From positions 1-64,000 of the forward strand of contig DATDPU010000001.1 in NCBI GenBank assembly GCA_035292585.1: a DNA stretch of 64,000 bases, read 5' to 3'. The DNA comes from DASSFZ01 sp035292585. Lineage in GTDB: Bacteria; Chloroflexota; Anaerolineae; Fen-1058. The notes below the pieces were generated by a model. The model had not been told where the DNA came from. It saw only the letters and a list, made by a program, of their open reading frames with translations, and made no database searches. Numbering within the stretch: position 1 is the stretch's first letter; each line of letters opens with the position of its first letter. Positions 8,788 to 16,471 of the stretch are shown here, in pieces. Made by a program: the position numbers and the translations under genes.

Positions 8788-8867
8788 TTAATCTCTATTC
8801 TCCAGTCTCCAACCCCACTCCGCTGCGCTTCGGGGGCTATAGTCTCTAATCTCCCATCTCCCATATC
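8788..8867. repeat. AGAGATT/GGAGACTGG short-repeat tract
   Basis: The gap between the cyclase and CoxL-like genes is filled with TCTCTATTCTCCAGTCTCC-type units, read on the minus strand as GGAGACTGGAGAATAGAGAT. Similar units occur inside the amidase gene (near 19.57 kb) and in murE (near 63.38 kb). Confidence 0.55.
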
Positions 8868-9648
8868 ATTCCGTAAAAGCGACCGCCCGGCAGAAAGCCG
8901 CCTCGCCGCCCTTGAACTTCCACGGGAACGCGCCGAGCACGATGCGCTTGTTGTGCAGCTCGGACCGCCCGATGTCGCCGCCGAGATTTTCGACGTGGAT
9001 GCAATCGCGCGGGAAGAGCGCGTTGTGCGTCAGCTGATACGCCGACTCCGGGAAGAGTTCGTCGATCCGATCGGCGCCGAACTTCTCTTCGCACTTGCGG
9101 CGCACCTTCTGCCAGTGCTCCAGCCCGCCCTTGCCGAGAAAGCGGCCGATCGGCAGATTCATCGGGTGGTCGGTAGAAATCATGTCCACGCCCCACAGGT
9201 GAATCTGCTTTTCCAGCAACCAGTCGCAGAGGCTGTGGTGCGGGCCGGGATGCCGGTGAATGTAACGCTCCTCGTCGCCCTCCGGGCTGAGAAACGAGTA
9301 GCGGTGCCAGCCGGTGTGGATGAACAGGATATCGCCCGCGCGCACGTCCGCGCGCTTCTCGATATCTTCCGGCCGGAAGACATCCAGATCGTCGAGCATA
9401 TCGCTCAAGTCGACGATCACGCCGGGGCCGTAGCACCACTCGATCGGGATTTCATCGATCGTCTTGCCCTTGGTGACGAAGTGGCGCGGCGCGTCGAGGT
9501 GCGTGCCCATGTGATTAGAGGTCATGATGTACTGCGCGTTCACGCCGTGCTCGGCCTTGCGCTTGATGTACTTCACTTCGAACGGCGGGTAAAACGGCCA
9601 GAACGAGCAGTCCTGGTTGAGCGGTTGAGAGAGATCGTGGATGTTCAT
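8866..9648 (-). CDS. Cyclase family protein (kynurenine formamidase-like hydrolase)
   Basis: The 260-residue protein carries the metal-binding signature HMGTHLDAPRHF at residues 46-57 (H46, H50, D52, H56), defining the cyclase/formamidase family. Members hydrolyse amide or cyclic amide bonds with Zn or Mn, for example N-formylkynurenine or isatin. An upstream in-frame extension exists, but it is repeat-derived sequence. The ATG at 9648 preceded by GGAGA is the convincing start. It lies between the CoxL-like gene and repeat-bounded accessory DNA on the same strand. A ring-opening or deformylating step after Mo-dependent hydroxylation is plausible but not proven. Confidence 0.85.
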   Translation of the reverse strand: MNIHDLSQPLNQDCSFWPFYPPFEVKYIKRKAEHGVNAQYIMTSNHMGTHLDAPRHFVTKGKTIDEIPIEWCYGPGVIVDLSDMLDDLDVFRPEDIEKRADVRAGDILFIHTGWHRYSFLSPEGDEERYIHRHPGPHHSLCDWLLEKQIHLWGVDMISTDHPMNLPIGRFLGKGGLEHWQKVRRKCEEKFGADRIDELFPESAYQLTHNALFPRDCIHVENLGGDIGRSELHNKRIVLGAFPWKFKGGEAAFCRAVAFTE

Positions 9649-9673
9649 GGGGTTCTCCGTTGGCGAATGAGAT

Positions 9674-9740
9674 GAGTCAAAGTGAACAGTTGACAGTGAA
9701 CAGCTGGCAGTGAAAAGTGAATAGTGATCAGTGATCAGTC
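9674..9740. repeat. Degenerate AGTGAACAG repeat, left of the four-helix-bundle gene
   Basis: Iterated units such as AGTGAACAGTTGACAGTGAA and AGTGATCAGTGATCAG fill the gap between the cyclase start and the stop of the next gene. They are the reverse complement of the ACTGTTC array on the other side of that gene. Confidence 0.75.
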
Positions 9741-10189
9741 GTTGGCAATGGAATGTCGTTGACGAGATATTCGGGAGCAAGCTCGTGCAGGGCCTGGGGA
9801 GGCTCGCCGCAGAACAGGCTGGCCTTGGCAGTCATGCCGCCAAGCAATCGCCCGATCTCCTCACATGTGCGCGTAAACGCTGCGCCGGTTTCCACCGTCC
9901 AATAACCACAATCAATCGCCGTGTCGATCCAGTGCTGTGTTTCATATTGCTCGCCATCGGCATCGCTTAGCTTACTGATAAAATGTTTGGCATAACGCCG
10001 TTTCGCCCAGGCCTCGGCGATGTTCGCGCCGATAGCGCGTGACGAGCGACGGATCTGGGACGTGAGCGAGAACATCTCGTCCTTCGGAAACTCGGCCGTC
10101 AATCGAAAAATTTCACGCGCCAGCTCCCGCGCTTTCCGATAAACCAACAGGTCGCGGAAACTCCTTGCATGGGGCAGGTTCGCCACCAT
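9728..10189 (-). CDS. Four-helix-bundle protein (23S rRNA intervening-sequence type)
   Basis: This 153-residue protein matches the small four-helix-bundle family first seen in ORFs inside 23S rRNA intervening sequences: FRDLLVYRKARELAREIF near the start, then SLTSQIRRSSRAIGANIAEA and YAKHFISKLSDADGEQYETQ. Its molecular role is unknown. I chose the ATG at 10189, which has AGGAGG four bases upstream; a GTG further upstream lies in that ribosome-binding site. The gene interrupts a catabolic gene run and is bracketed by inverted copies of one short repeat, with its C-terminal codons touching the left repeat. That arrangement suggests arrival as a cassette. Confidence 0.87.
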   Translation of the reverse strand: MVANLPHARSFRDLLVYRKARELAREIFRLTAEFPKDEMFSLTSQIRRSSRAIGANIAEAWAKRRYAKHFISKLSDADGEQYETQHWIDTAIDCGYWTVETGAAFTRTCEEIGRLLGGMTAKASLFCGEPPQALHELAPEYLVNDIPLPTTDH

Positions 10190-10197
10190 TGCCCTCC

Positions 10198-10294
10198 TCA
10201 CTGCTCACTGTTTACTGCTTACTGTTCACTGTTCACTGTTCACTGTTCACTGTTCACTGTTCACTGTTCACTGTTCACTGTTCACTGTTCACTG
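10198..10294. repeat. Tandem heptamer array, ten exact ACTGTTC copies
   Basis: Ten perfect ACTGTTC units occupy 10221-10290, preceded by degenerate copies (GCTCACTGTTTACTGCTTACT). The array fills most of the 116-base gap between the DUF1116 stop and the four-helix-bundle start. On the minus strand it lies in the leader directly before the AGGAGG ribosome-binding site. Units are contiguous with no spacers, so this is not a CRISPR. Confidence 0.95.
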
Positions 10295-10305
10295 GCTACC
10301 ATCTA

Positions 10306-11547
10306 CTACAGTTCATACTGCTCCGCAAACGCCGCCACCGCCTGCTCGAATATCGCCATGGGCGGACGAACCAGCCCCGCGCCGACCTGGCCAATGCCGG
10401 CCTGCCGATGCGCAATGCCGGTGTTGATGCGCGGCGTGATGCCCAACTCGACCACCTTGCGAATGTCGATGCCGGTCGGCGTGCCGCGAAAGTCGAGCGC
10501 GGGCAGCGTGAAGTATTTACTCTCGGCCGCCGTGATTTCGTACATCTCCAGCGTCGCGTTCAGCGCGTCTTTGGGCGTGCCCCCGACGAAGGTCACGATC
10601 GCCGGCGCGGTCGCCATCGCAAAGCCGCCGATGCCCGCCGTCTCGGTGATCGCGCTGTCGCCGATATCGGGGTTGGCGTCGGCTTGCGAGAAGCCGGAGA
10701 AGTACAGACCGACGGGCACTTCGGCGGGAGCCGTGAACCACGCCTCGCCCAACCCACTCACGCGAATACCGAAGTCGGCGCCGTTGCGCGCCATCGTCGT
10801 GACGAGCGTGCTGCCCGCGACCCCGTGCGCGGCATCGGTCATCGCCTTGCACGCCGCCATCACCGGGTTGAGTACGCTCAACGCATTATCGCCGACGAAT
10901 TGCAATACCTCGGCGGCGACAGCGCTATCTTTTGCCGTCTTAGCGATTAATGGCGCGAGTTGCTTCAAGTACAATAACGAACCGGCCTTGTTGCGGTTAT
11001 GACCCTCATCGCCCATGTGCAACGCTTCGGCGATCAGCGCGCGCAGATCGATGCCATTGGTCTGCGCCAAAGCATCGGCGAGAGCTGGCCCTAGCACATC
11101 GTTCATCCAGCGCAATTTTTTCAAGACGCCGTCGCTGTACGCGCCATAGCGCAGCACCTTGCCGTAACCTTCGTTCAGGTTCGAGTAGCTGCGATTGCCA
11201 TGCGTGGCATTCTCGACGATGTAAACCTTCATCGAGGCCGACGTCACGCCCGCCATCGGGCCGACGGCTCCATAATGGTGGCACGGCGCGAACTCAACTT
11301 CGCCGTGCTCGGCCAGCCCGATCGCCTCCGTTTCATCCTTGGCCAATCCTTCGAACAGCATCGCGCCGATCAGCGCTCCCCGCAGCGGCCCCGACATACG
11401 CGCCCACTCGATCGGCGGGCCGGCGTGCAGCAGCAGGTCATCGCGCATGCCTGGAATCACCTCACGCGCGGTTCCGGCGCCGATGAGCATCGGGCGCGCT
11501 TCCATCATCCGCTCGACGGCCGTGGCATTGGCGTTATCGATGTCCAT
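10306..11547 (-). CDS. DUF1116 protein (YlbE/AllG-like)
   Basis: This 413-residue protein belongs to the DUF1116 family. Characteristic stretches are PPIEWARMSGPLRGALIGA, APCHHYGAVGPMAGVTSASM, and RINTGIAHRQAGIGQVGAG near the end. In E. coli the homologue YlbE works with FdrA and YlbF; these have been linked to oxamate carbamoyl transfer at the end of anaerobic allantoin breakdown, from which the names AllF/AllG/AllH derive. An FdrA homologue lies 3 kb upstream on the same strand, but I see no YlbF (DUF2877) homologue or carbamate kinase. The start ATG has AGGAG seven bases upstream. A carbamoyl-transfer role is inference from family and context. Confidence 0.85.
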   Translation of the reverse strand: MDIDNANATAVERMMEARPMLIGAGTAREVIPGMRDDLLLHAGPPIEWARMSGPLRGALIGAMLFEGLAKDETEAIGLAEHGEVEFAPCHHYGAVGPMAGVTSASMKVYIVENATHGNRSYSNLNEGYGKVLRYGAYSDGVLKKLRWMNDVLGPALADALAQTNGIDLRALIAEALHMGDEGHNRNKAGSLLYLKQLAPLIAKTAKDSAVAAEVLQFVGDNALSVLNPVMAACKAMTDAAHGVAGSTLVTTMARNGADFGIRVSGLGEAWFTAPAEVPVGLYFSGFSQADANPDIGDSAITETAGIGGFAMATAPAIVTFVGGTPKDALNATLEMYEITAAESKYFTLPALDFRGTPTGIDIRKVVELGITPRINTGIAHRQAGIGQVGAGLVRPPMAIFEQAVAAFAEQYEL

Positions 11548-11565
11548 AGCGTACTCCTGGAATCT

Positions 11566-12216
11566 CTACTCTCTACTCGCCGCGCTTTTCACCGTCGGCG
11601 CGACAAGAAAGATGAACACATCCCAGGCCGAGTGGCTCACGATCAGCGCGCCAGGCGGCGCGCCAAGCGCCGCCAGCAATCCCCAGAACGCTCCGGCGAC
11701 GGTGGCCGCTGCGATCAGGGTCAGGTTGCCTGTCACCAGATGTGCGCCGCCATATGCCGCCGCGCCGAGCGCATAACCGGCGGCGATCCCGTAACGCCGC
11801 ATCAGACGCTCTTGGATCAAACCGCGCCAGAAGAGCTCTTCGGCCGGGCCGATGATCAAGGCGAGACGCGCCGCAAGTTCGTTTCGCGGTCGCAACGATT
11901 CCAGCCCGTAGATCGCGTTGATCTCGGCTCCGCCTTTCGGCAGGATCAGGCGCGCAAGCCGATCGCCGATTTGAAACACCCCGTAGAGAAAACCGGCCGA
12001 ACCCAGACCGATGAGGAGATCGCGCCAGCCGAAGCGGGTACGGCGCAAGCGCGGTTCAGCCGCCAGCGCCAGGCCGCCCAGAGCGAGACCCGTCCCTGTC
12101 ATCCGCTGCCAGAAACGCGAACGTGGGCCGCGAAAGGTGAGCGCGAAAAACACAAACGCCAGGCCCAACCCGAGCGTCACAAGCGGCTCCGGCACATGTC
12201 GTCGCAGTTGCTTCAC
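11566..12216 (-). CDS. CPBP-family intramembrane glutamic protease
   Basis: The 216-residue membrane protein has several hydrophobic helices and the CPBP (Abi/Rce1) motifs: EELFWR at 126-131, H159 (GGAHL) and HSAWD at 195-199. These form the intramembrane Glu/His site of CAAX-protease-like enzymes. The substrate is unknown; bacterial members process membrane peptides or act in bacteriocin self-immunity. The start is GTG, overlapping the stop of the upstream LLM-UbiA gene (GTGA), so it is translationally coupled to a prenyltransferase. The DUF1116 gene follows after 18 bases. Confidence 0.88.
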   Translation of the reverse strand: MKQLRRHVPEPLVTLGLGLAFVFFALTFRGPRSRFWQRMTGTGLALGGLALAAEPRLRRTRFGWRDLLIGLGSAGFLYGVFQIGDRLARLILPKGGAEINAIYGLESLRPRNELAARLALIIGPAEELFWRGLIQERLMRRYGIAAGYALGAAAYGGAHLVTGNLTLIAAATVAGAFWGLLAALGAPPGALIVSHSAWDVFIFLVAPTVKSAASRE

Positions 12217-14237
12217 GCCAGGCCCGGCAGCGCCAGCCCCAGGATTAGCAGGAGGCCAAAGGCCGCGTGCAGCTGCGCCGTTTCCAGATCGAGCTTCGCG
12301 ATCGCGCGCTGCTGCCCCAGCGCGCCGAGTTCGGACGCGCGGATCGCCCTGACCAGTAGCGGCAGCGAGAGCATGGCCAGCAGGCTGCTGGTGGGCAGGA
12401 ACTCGATCAACACGCCCACCGCCAGCGTCAGATACGCGCCGACGACGAGCGAGACGTAGCCGACGTGCGCCGCCCGGCGCCCCAACAACGTCGAGAGCGT
12501 GCCGATGCCGAAGCGCGCGTCGTCGCTGACGTCACGCCACTCGTTGCCTTGCAAGATCGCCGCGACGAGCAGGCCGACGGGGAGGCTGACGATCAATGCC
12601 TGGGCGTTAAACTCGCCCGTAATCACGTAATAGGCGCCGATCACCATCACTGGCCCCATCAACACAAACACCAGCGGGATGCCGAGCGCGCGATACTTAT
12701 ACTGGAGCGGCGGCGCGGAATAGCCGAAGCCGCCCAACAGACCGATCGCGCCGAGCACCGCTACCGGCCAGCCGCGCACCAGGATCAAGCTCACCCCGAT
12801 CATAATCGCGAGCGCAAACGACGCGCCCACCAACATAAAGGCTTCGCGCTCTTTGACGCGCCCCTTGAGCAGCGCGTGACTCGCCCCCGGCGAAGTAATC
12901 GTGTCGATGCCGTGGCGCACGTCGTAGATTTCGTTGGTGATGTTGGTGCCCAGGTGCAACAAGACCGCGCCGATCAGCGCAGCCAGAAAGAGCGGCAGCG
13001 AGAGCTTGCCGTCGAACAGCGCCAGCGCGCCCGCCGCTGCAACCGGAACCGTCGAAGCGGTCAGGCTGAACGGCCGCGCAATCTCGAACCAGGCGCCCAA
13101 CCGCCGCCCGATGCGCTCAACTAGATTCAGGCGGTCGGCGGCGAGCCGAGCGCGCACCGGCGCAGCATCGGCCAGCGGCGCAACGGCGATCGGTTCGTCA
13201 CGCGCCATCTCGGTCACTTTGGACACGGCGACGGCGCCATACAAGGCCGCCGCGTCGAGAACGGCGTCGAGCTGGTCGGACTGCTGAAGGACGGGTTGGA
13301 GGATCGGGGTGTCCAGCCCGGCCGCGTTATAACGCTGCGCCCCAGCCGCCACTTCGTCGCGCGTCCCCACCAGCATAAACGCATCGAGCATGTCGTCGGG
13401 GATCATATTCGCAGCCGTGTGATAATCCTCGGCGCGCCAGGCGGCGGCGATCCGATCGCGCAGCTCCGCCTCGAAGCCTGCCTGTTGCAGCGAGAAGTTC
13501 GACAGCACGCTCATCATGTAGATGACGAACGGCTCGCGCTTGGCGCGGTTCAACGCCTCACGCCGCGACTTGTCCACGTGCGTGAGCAGATAACCCGCCG
13601 TCTCGACGGCGTTCTCCGGGCGATCGGCTGCAACGGCAGCGGCGCGCAGCTTGGGCAGCAAGCGGCGTAGATTGGCGATGGACTCGGCGGGACGCGCCAG
13701 GTAGCCATCGGCCTTGGCGCCCGCCAGTTTCAGGAAGTCGGTGCGGTAGGCGGCGATATAAACCGGCACGCGATGCACCGGCGGGAACATTGGCTGGATC
13801 GGCGGCAGGTTCGGCGTGGCCGATGGAATACGCTGGCCCGACCACAAAGCGCGAACCGTGTCGATCGCTTGGCTCACGCTTTCGACGCCCTGCTCCGGCG
13901 AATACGGGATACCCATCTGCGCCAGCCGCAAAGGCAGCGCCGTGCCCAGCCCCAGGATGATGCGGCCCGGCGCGATGTCATCCAACGCGCTGATCGTCAT
14001 CGCCGTCAACACCGGATGGCGCGTGTACGAACTCAACGCGCCGAGCGCCACGCGAATATCCGGCACGTGCGATGCAATCGCCGCGGCGTAGGTGACCGCA
14101 TCGCGTTCATACAGGCTGTCATGCAACCACACCGAATGCAGCCCCTTGCGCCGCGCATCACTCACCCATTCAACCATATCCGATACCGAGCCTCGCGAAG
14201 CCAGGCCGAGGCCAACAGGTCTTGCCAACTCAGTCAT
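12213..14237 (-). CDS. Fusion of luciferase-like (LLM) oxidoreductase and UbiA prenyltransferase
   Basis: One 674-residue frame holds two complete domains. Residues about 1-330 are a luciferase-like TIM barrel of the F420/FMN type (VGLGLASRGSVSDMVEWVSD, GRIILGLGTALPLRLAQMGI). Residues about 355-674 are a multi-helix UbiA-superfamily prenyltransferase with NITNEIYDVRHGID near 430 and a second Asp-rich motif DVSDDARFGIGTLSTLLG near 570. UbiA enzymes prenylate aromatic or quinone precursors in the membrane. MenA-like, heme O and digeranylgeranyl-type enzymes are all possible. The ATG has GGAGGAGCGC immediately upstream. The join reads through continuously with no sign of frameshift. The CPBP protease gene overlaps its stop. 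Confidence 0.88.
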   Translation of the reverse strand: MTELARPVGLGLASRGSVSDMVEWVSDARRKGLHSVWLHDSLYERDAVTYAAAIASHVPDIRVALGALSSYTRHPVLTAMTISALDDIAPGRIILGLGTALPLRLAQMGIPYSPEQGVESVSQAIDTVRALWSGQRIPSATPNLPPIQPMFPPVHRVPVYIAAYRTDFLKLAGAKADGYLARPAESIANLRRLLPKLRAAAVAADRPENAVETAGYLLTHVDKSRREALNRAKREPFVIYMMSVLSNFSLQQAGFEAELRDRIAAAWRAEDYHTAANMIPDDMLDAFMLVGTRDEVAAGAQRYNAAGLDTPILQPVLQQSDQLDAVLDAAALYGAVAVSKVTEMARDEPIAVAPLADAAPVRARLAADRLNLVERIGRRLGAWFEIARPFSLTASTVPVAAAGALALFDGKLSLPLFLAALIGAVLLHLGTNITNEIYDVRHGIDTITSPGASHALLKGRVKEREAFMLVGASFALAIMIGVSLILVRGWPVAVLGAIGLLGGFGYSAPPLQYKYRALGIPLVFVLMGPVMVIGAYYVITGEFNAQALIVSLPVGLLVAAILQGNEWRDVSDDARFGIGTLSTLLGRRAAHVGYVSLVVGAYLTLAVGVLIEFLPTSSLLAMLSLPLLVRAIRASELGALGQQRAIAKLDLETAQLHAAFGLLLILGLALPGLA

Positions 14238-14287
14238 GCGCTCCTCCTTGTTTGCATGTCAATAAACCCATAAAGTGAAGCGCTGCA

Positions 14288-14342
14288 AAAACGTTAAACG
14301 TGATACGTGATCACGCTTCACGTTTCACGCTTCACGTCTCCT
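14288..14342. repeat. GTGAAGCGTGAAACGTGA short-repeat tract
   Basis: Iterated CACGCTTCACGTTTCACG units fill the gap between fdrA and the LLM-UbiA gene and run into the last codons of the fdrA-like gene (VKRET). Related units occur near 20.23 kb and 61.99 kb. Confidence 0.6.
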
Positions 14343-16057
14343 TTCCTCATCTTTGCGAGAATCGCCATTAGCTTCTCGTCCCCACCTGCGGGCGGGCGCC
14401 ACTCGACGTGCACCGCCTGCGCGCCCTGCGCTTGCAGGCTATCATAAAACGACTCCAGCCCGACGTTGATCGCGGCCAGCGGCGTCTGCGTAAATCGATC
14501 GAGCGCGACGGAGGGCTGCACAACAAAAGGATGTGGCGCCAGGCGCCGGCTGACATACTCCACCGCCTCCGTCACCGTGCGGAACACGATCGCGCCTGCT
14601 TCCGTCAGCCGCTCAACCTGCAATGTGAGATTTTGCGGATCATCTTCGGTCCCGATCACAATCACTACAATCTTCACGTCCTTAGCGCGTTTCACCTCAG
14701 CCATCGCGGGCGCCAGCTCACTCGCCGGGTCGGGATGTGCGCCTTCGCCCAGCACCACGTCCAGCAGGATCAGCCCAACCTCCGGATCGTCCGCCTCCTG
14801 GCGCAACCGCCGCAGTCGCAAATCGTTATCCAGCATGGGATGCAACCGACCCACGGTGAACTCATCCGCGCCGAGATCGATAATCGTGTGCGCCTGGCTA
14901 CGCAGGGGATCGGGCAAGCGTTGCGCGTCGCTGATCGGCGCGTTCGAGTAGATGGGCGCGAGGGCAGCCTGCAAGCCGAGCAGCGCCTCGTAGGCCAGCG
15001 TGCCGCCGGAGAGAAGCCCTCGTAAGTAGTAACCAGTAACCAGTGAGTCAGTCATGAGTGACTGATCACTGATCACTGATAACTGATCACTGATAACTGA
15101 TAACTGATCACTGGCTACTGATAACTGTCCCACTGCTATCTCCGCCGCCTCACTCAAGGTTGCAGCAAAATGCACCCCCCCGATTTTCCGCGCCGGTGGC
15201 GGGTAACCGATAAAGTCCACTACAACCGGTTTGCCGATTCTTTGTGCAGCAGCCAACAGTTGGATCGCTACCTGCGGGTCGGGCGGCTTGGAGACGAGCA
15301 CGATGACGCGCGTATCGGGATCGCGTCCGAGCACATCCAGCGCCTGCTGCGCCGTGATCGCGCCGACCTCCGATTTGAGATCGCGCCCGCCGACGCCGAT
15401 CGCGTGCGAGATACCCGCGCCGAGCGCGTGGACGCGGCTGGCGATCGCCTGCAAGCCTGTGCCCGATGCGCCCACCAATCCGATCGCGCCGCGCCGAACT
15501 CGATTGGCAAAACCCAGCCCGATACCGTTGATGATCGCCGTGCCGCAATCCGGCCCCATCACCAGTAAGCCCTTCGCCCGCGCCGTCTGCTTCAACGCCA
15601 CTTCGTCGGTCAACGAGACGTTGTCGCTATACAAGAAAACGTGCCGATCGAGCTCGAGCGCTTCCCGCGCGACGCCTGCGGCGTATCGCCCCGGCGTCGA
15701 TACCAATACCCAGCCCGCTTCGGGCAGCTGCTTGATCGCCGCCGCTAAACTGCGGGGACGAAACGCTTGACTGGCGGCTGGACGGCGGCGGGCCAGCAAC
15801 GGTTCGATCTGCGCTAACGCCTCGGCGGCTGCCGCTTCGGTTTCGGCCTTCACCACGATGAGCAAATCGTCGGGGCCGGCCGGCGTCGAATCGGACAGCA
15901 GCGCGCTCGCCGCCAGCAACTCGCAATTGGCCGGCGTCGCCATCACGGCGCCGGCGTCGAGCACACCGGGCAATCCCAACAGGCCGCGCTGCAACTGCAT
16001 CAGCACGACCGAATCGTAATACGCGCCCTTGCGGATTTCGTTCCGGGTGACAGGCAT
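14318..16057 (-). CDS. fdrA: FdrA family protein with in-frame repeat insertion
   Basis: The protein (about 579 residues from the ATG at 16057) resembles E. coli FdrA. It is built from succinyl-CoA-synthetase-like nucleotide/CoA folds: GLVGASGTGLQAIASRVHAL and IGVGGRDLKSEVGAI, then GYYLRGLLSGGTLAYEALLG. FdrA is implicated with DUF1116 proteins in oxamate/carbamoyl chemistry of ureide breakdown. Between the two halves the protein reads LSVASDQLSVISDQLSVISD, coded by an ACTGATAACTGATC repeat tract, an insertion not expected in the family. An in-frame GTG exists at 16087, but the ATG follows AAGG and a TATAAT box, so I prefer the ATG. Confidence 0.85.
   Translation of the reverse strand: MPVTRNEIRKGAYYDSVVLMQLQRGLLGLPGVLDAGAVMATPANCELLAASALLSDSTPAGPDDLLIVVKAETEAAAAEALAQIEPLLARRRPAASQAFRPRSLAAAIKQLPEAGWVLVSTPGRYAAGVAREALELDRHVFLYSDNVSLTDEVALKQTARAKGLLVMGPDCGTAIINGIGLGFANRVRRGAIGLVGASGTGLQAIASRVHALGAGISHAIGVGGRDLKSEVGAITAQQALDVLGRDPDTRVIVLVSKPPDPQVAIQLLAAAQRIGKPVVVDFIGYPPPARKIGGVHFAATLSEAAEIAVGQLSVASDQLSVISDQLSVISDQSLMTDSLVTGYYLRGLLSGGTLAYEALLGLQAALAPIYSNAPISDAQRLPDPLRSQAHTIIDLGADEFTVGRLHPMLDNDLRLRRLRQEADDPEVGLILLDVVLGEGAHPDPASELAPAMAEVKRAKDVKIVVIVIGTEDDPQNLTLQVERLTEAGAIVFRTVTEAVEYVSRRLAPHPFVVQPSVALDRFTQTPLAAINVGLESFYDSLQAQGAQAVHVEWRPPAGGDEKLMAILAKMRKGDVKRET
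15023..15131. repeat. Repeat tract inside fdrA (ACTGATCACTGATA units)
   Basis: Iterated CAGTGATCAGTTATCAGTGA units, similar to the tracts around the four-helix-bundle gene, lie in frame inside fdrA. They encode about 35 residues of S/D/Q/L/V/I-rich sequence with no stop codon on the coding strand. Confidence 0.9.
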
Positions 16058-16075
16058 GGCCTTGGTGTGATCAGG

Positions 16076-16081
16076 ATTATA
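16076..16081 (-). promoter_or_regulatory. Possible -10 box for fdrA
   Basis: The minus strand reads TATAAT about 18 bases before the ATG at 16057, which would leave a very short leader. No good -35 is present at the expected distance, so confidence is low. Confidence 0.3.
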
Positions 16082-16113
16082 TAACACTCAAGCGAGATTC
16101 GGCAGGCGGCAAT

Positions 16114-16173
16114 ACCTGCGAGGTTTTGTTCAGACCGCGTGACGGCGATAACGCCCGCATAAACCTCGCAGGT
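16114..16173. terminator. Inverted repeat ACCTGCGAGGTTT / AAACCTCGCAGGT
   Basis: A perfect 13-base inverted repeat at 16114-16126 and 16161-16173 encloses 34 bases with their own weak hairpin (GGCGATAACGCC). It belongs to the ACCTC/GAGGT hairpin family of this window. It lies upstream of fdrA, so it does not end a visible gene there. Confidence 0.45.
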
Positions 16174-16214
16174 CTAAGGAACTGACAACGGTTGTGTGCA
16201 TACGCCGAACCCGG

Positions 16215-16345
16215 CTAGTGCCCTACCACAGGGAAAATGACGGGTCGCTTAGCCCCCTGCTTGCGCCCCCTTGCGGGGTTGTGGGCGTCTGACGGGCACA
16301 AGGCCCTACGCTACACCCATCAAAATCACTGTGGCGGAGCACTAG
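16215..16345. repeat. MITE-like element with CTAG ends (copy 1)
   Basis: The left end CTAGTGCCCTACCACAGG and the inverted right end CTAGTGCTCCGCCACAGT match at most positions over about 30 bases. The interior (CCCCCTGCTTGCGCCCCCTT) is the reverse complement of the interior of the element at 28849-28982. The CTAG ends suggest TA target sites. The right CTAG is shared with the next element. Confidence 0.7.
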
Positions 16346-16471
16346 TGCTTCGACAACTTGAAGTTGCATAGTTCCTGCCGCAGTTGCAGTGCGAAGCCGC
16401 CCCGTGGCCTGCGGCGGACGGCAGTGCAACTGCCGTCCCAACCCCGCAGAATTAGGCGGTCGGGGTACTAG
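16342..16471. repeat. MITE-like element with TTCGACAACTTGAAGTTGC (copy 1)
   Basis: The ends are CTAGTGCTTCGAC and, inverted, CTAGTACCCCGAC. The interior is a nested palindrome (CCGCAGTTGCAGTGC with CGGCAGTGCAACTGCCG). A close copy lies at 33143-33252, and a core-only copy at 43018-43070. Confidence 0.75.

Noticed and set aside
10198..10294. CRISPR-like repeat array
   Set aside because: Units are contiguous 7-base tandem repeats without spacers, and no cas genes are present.
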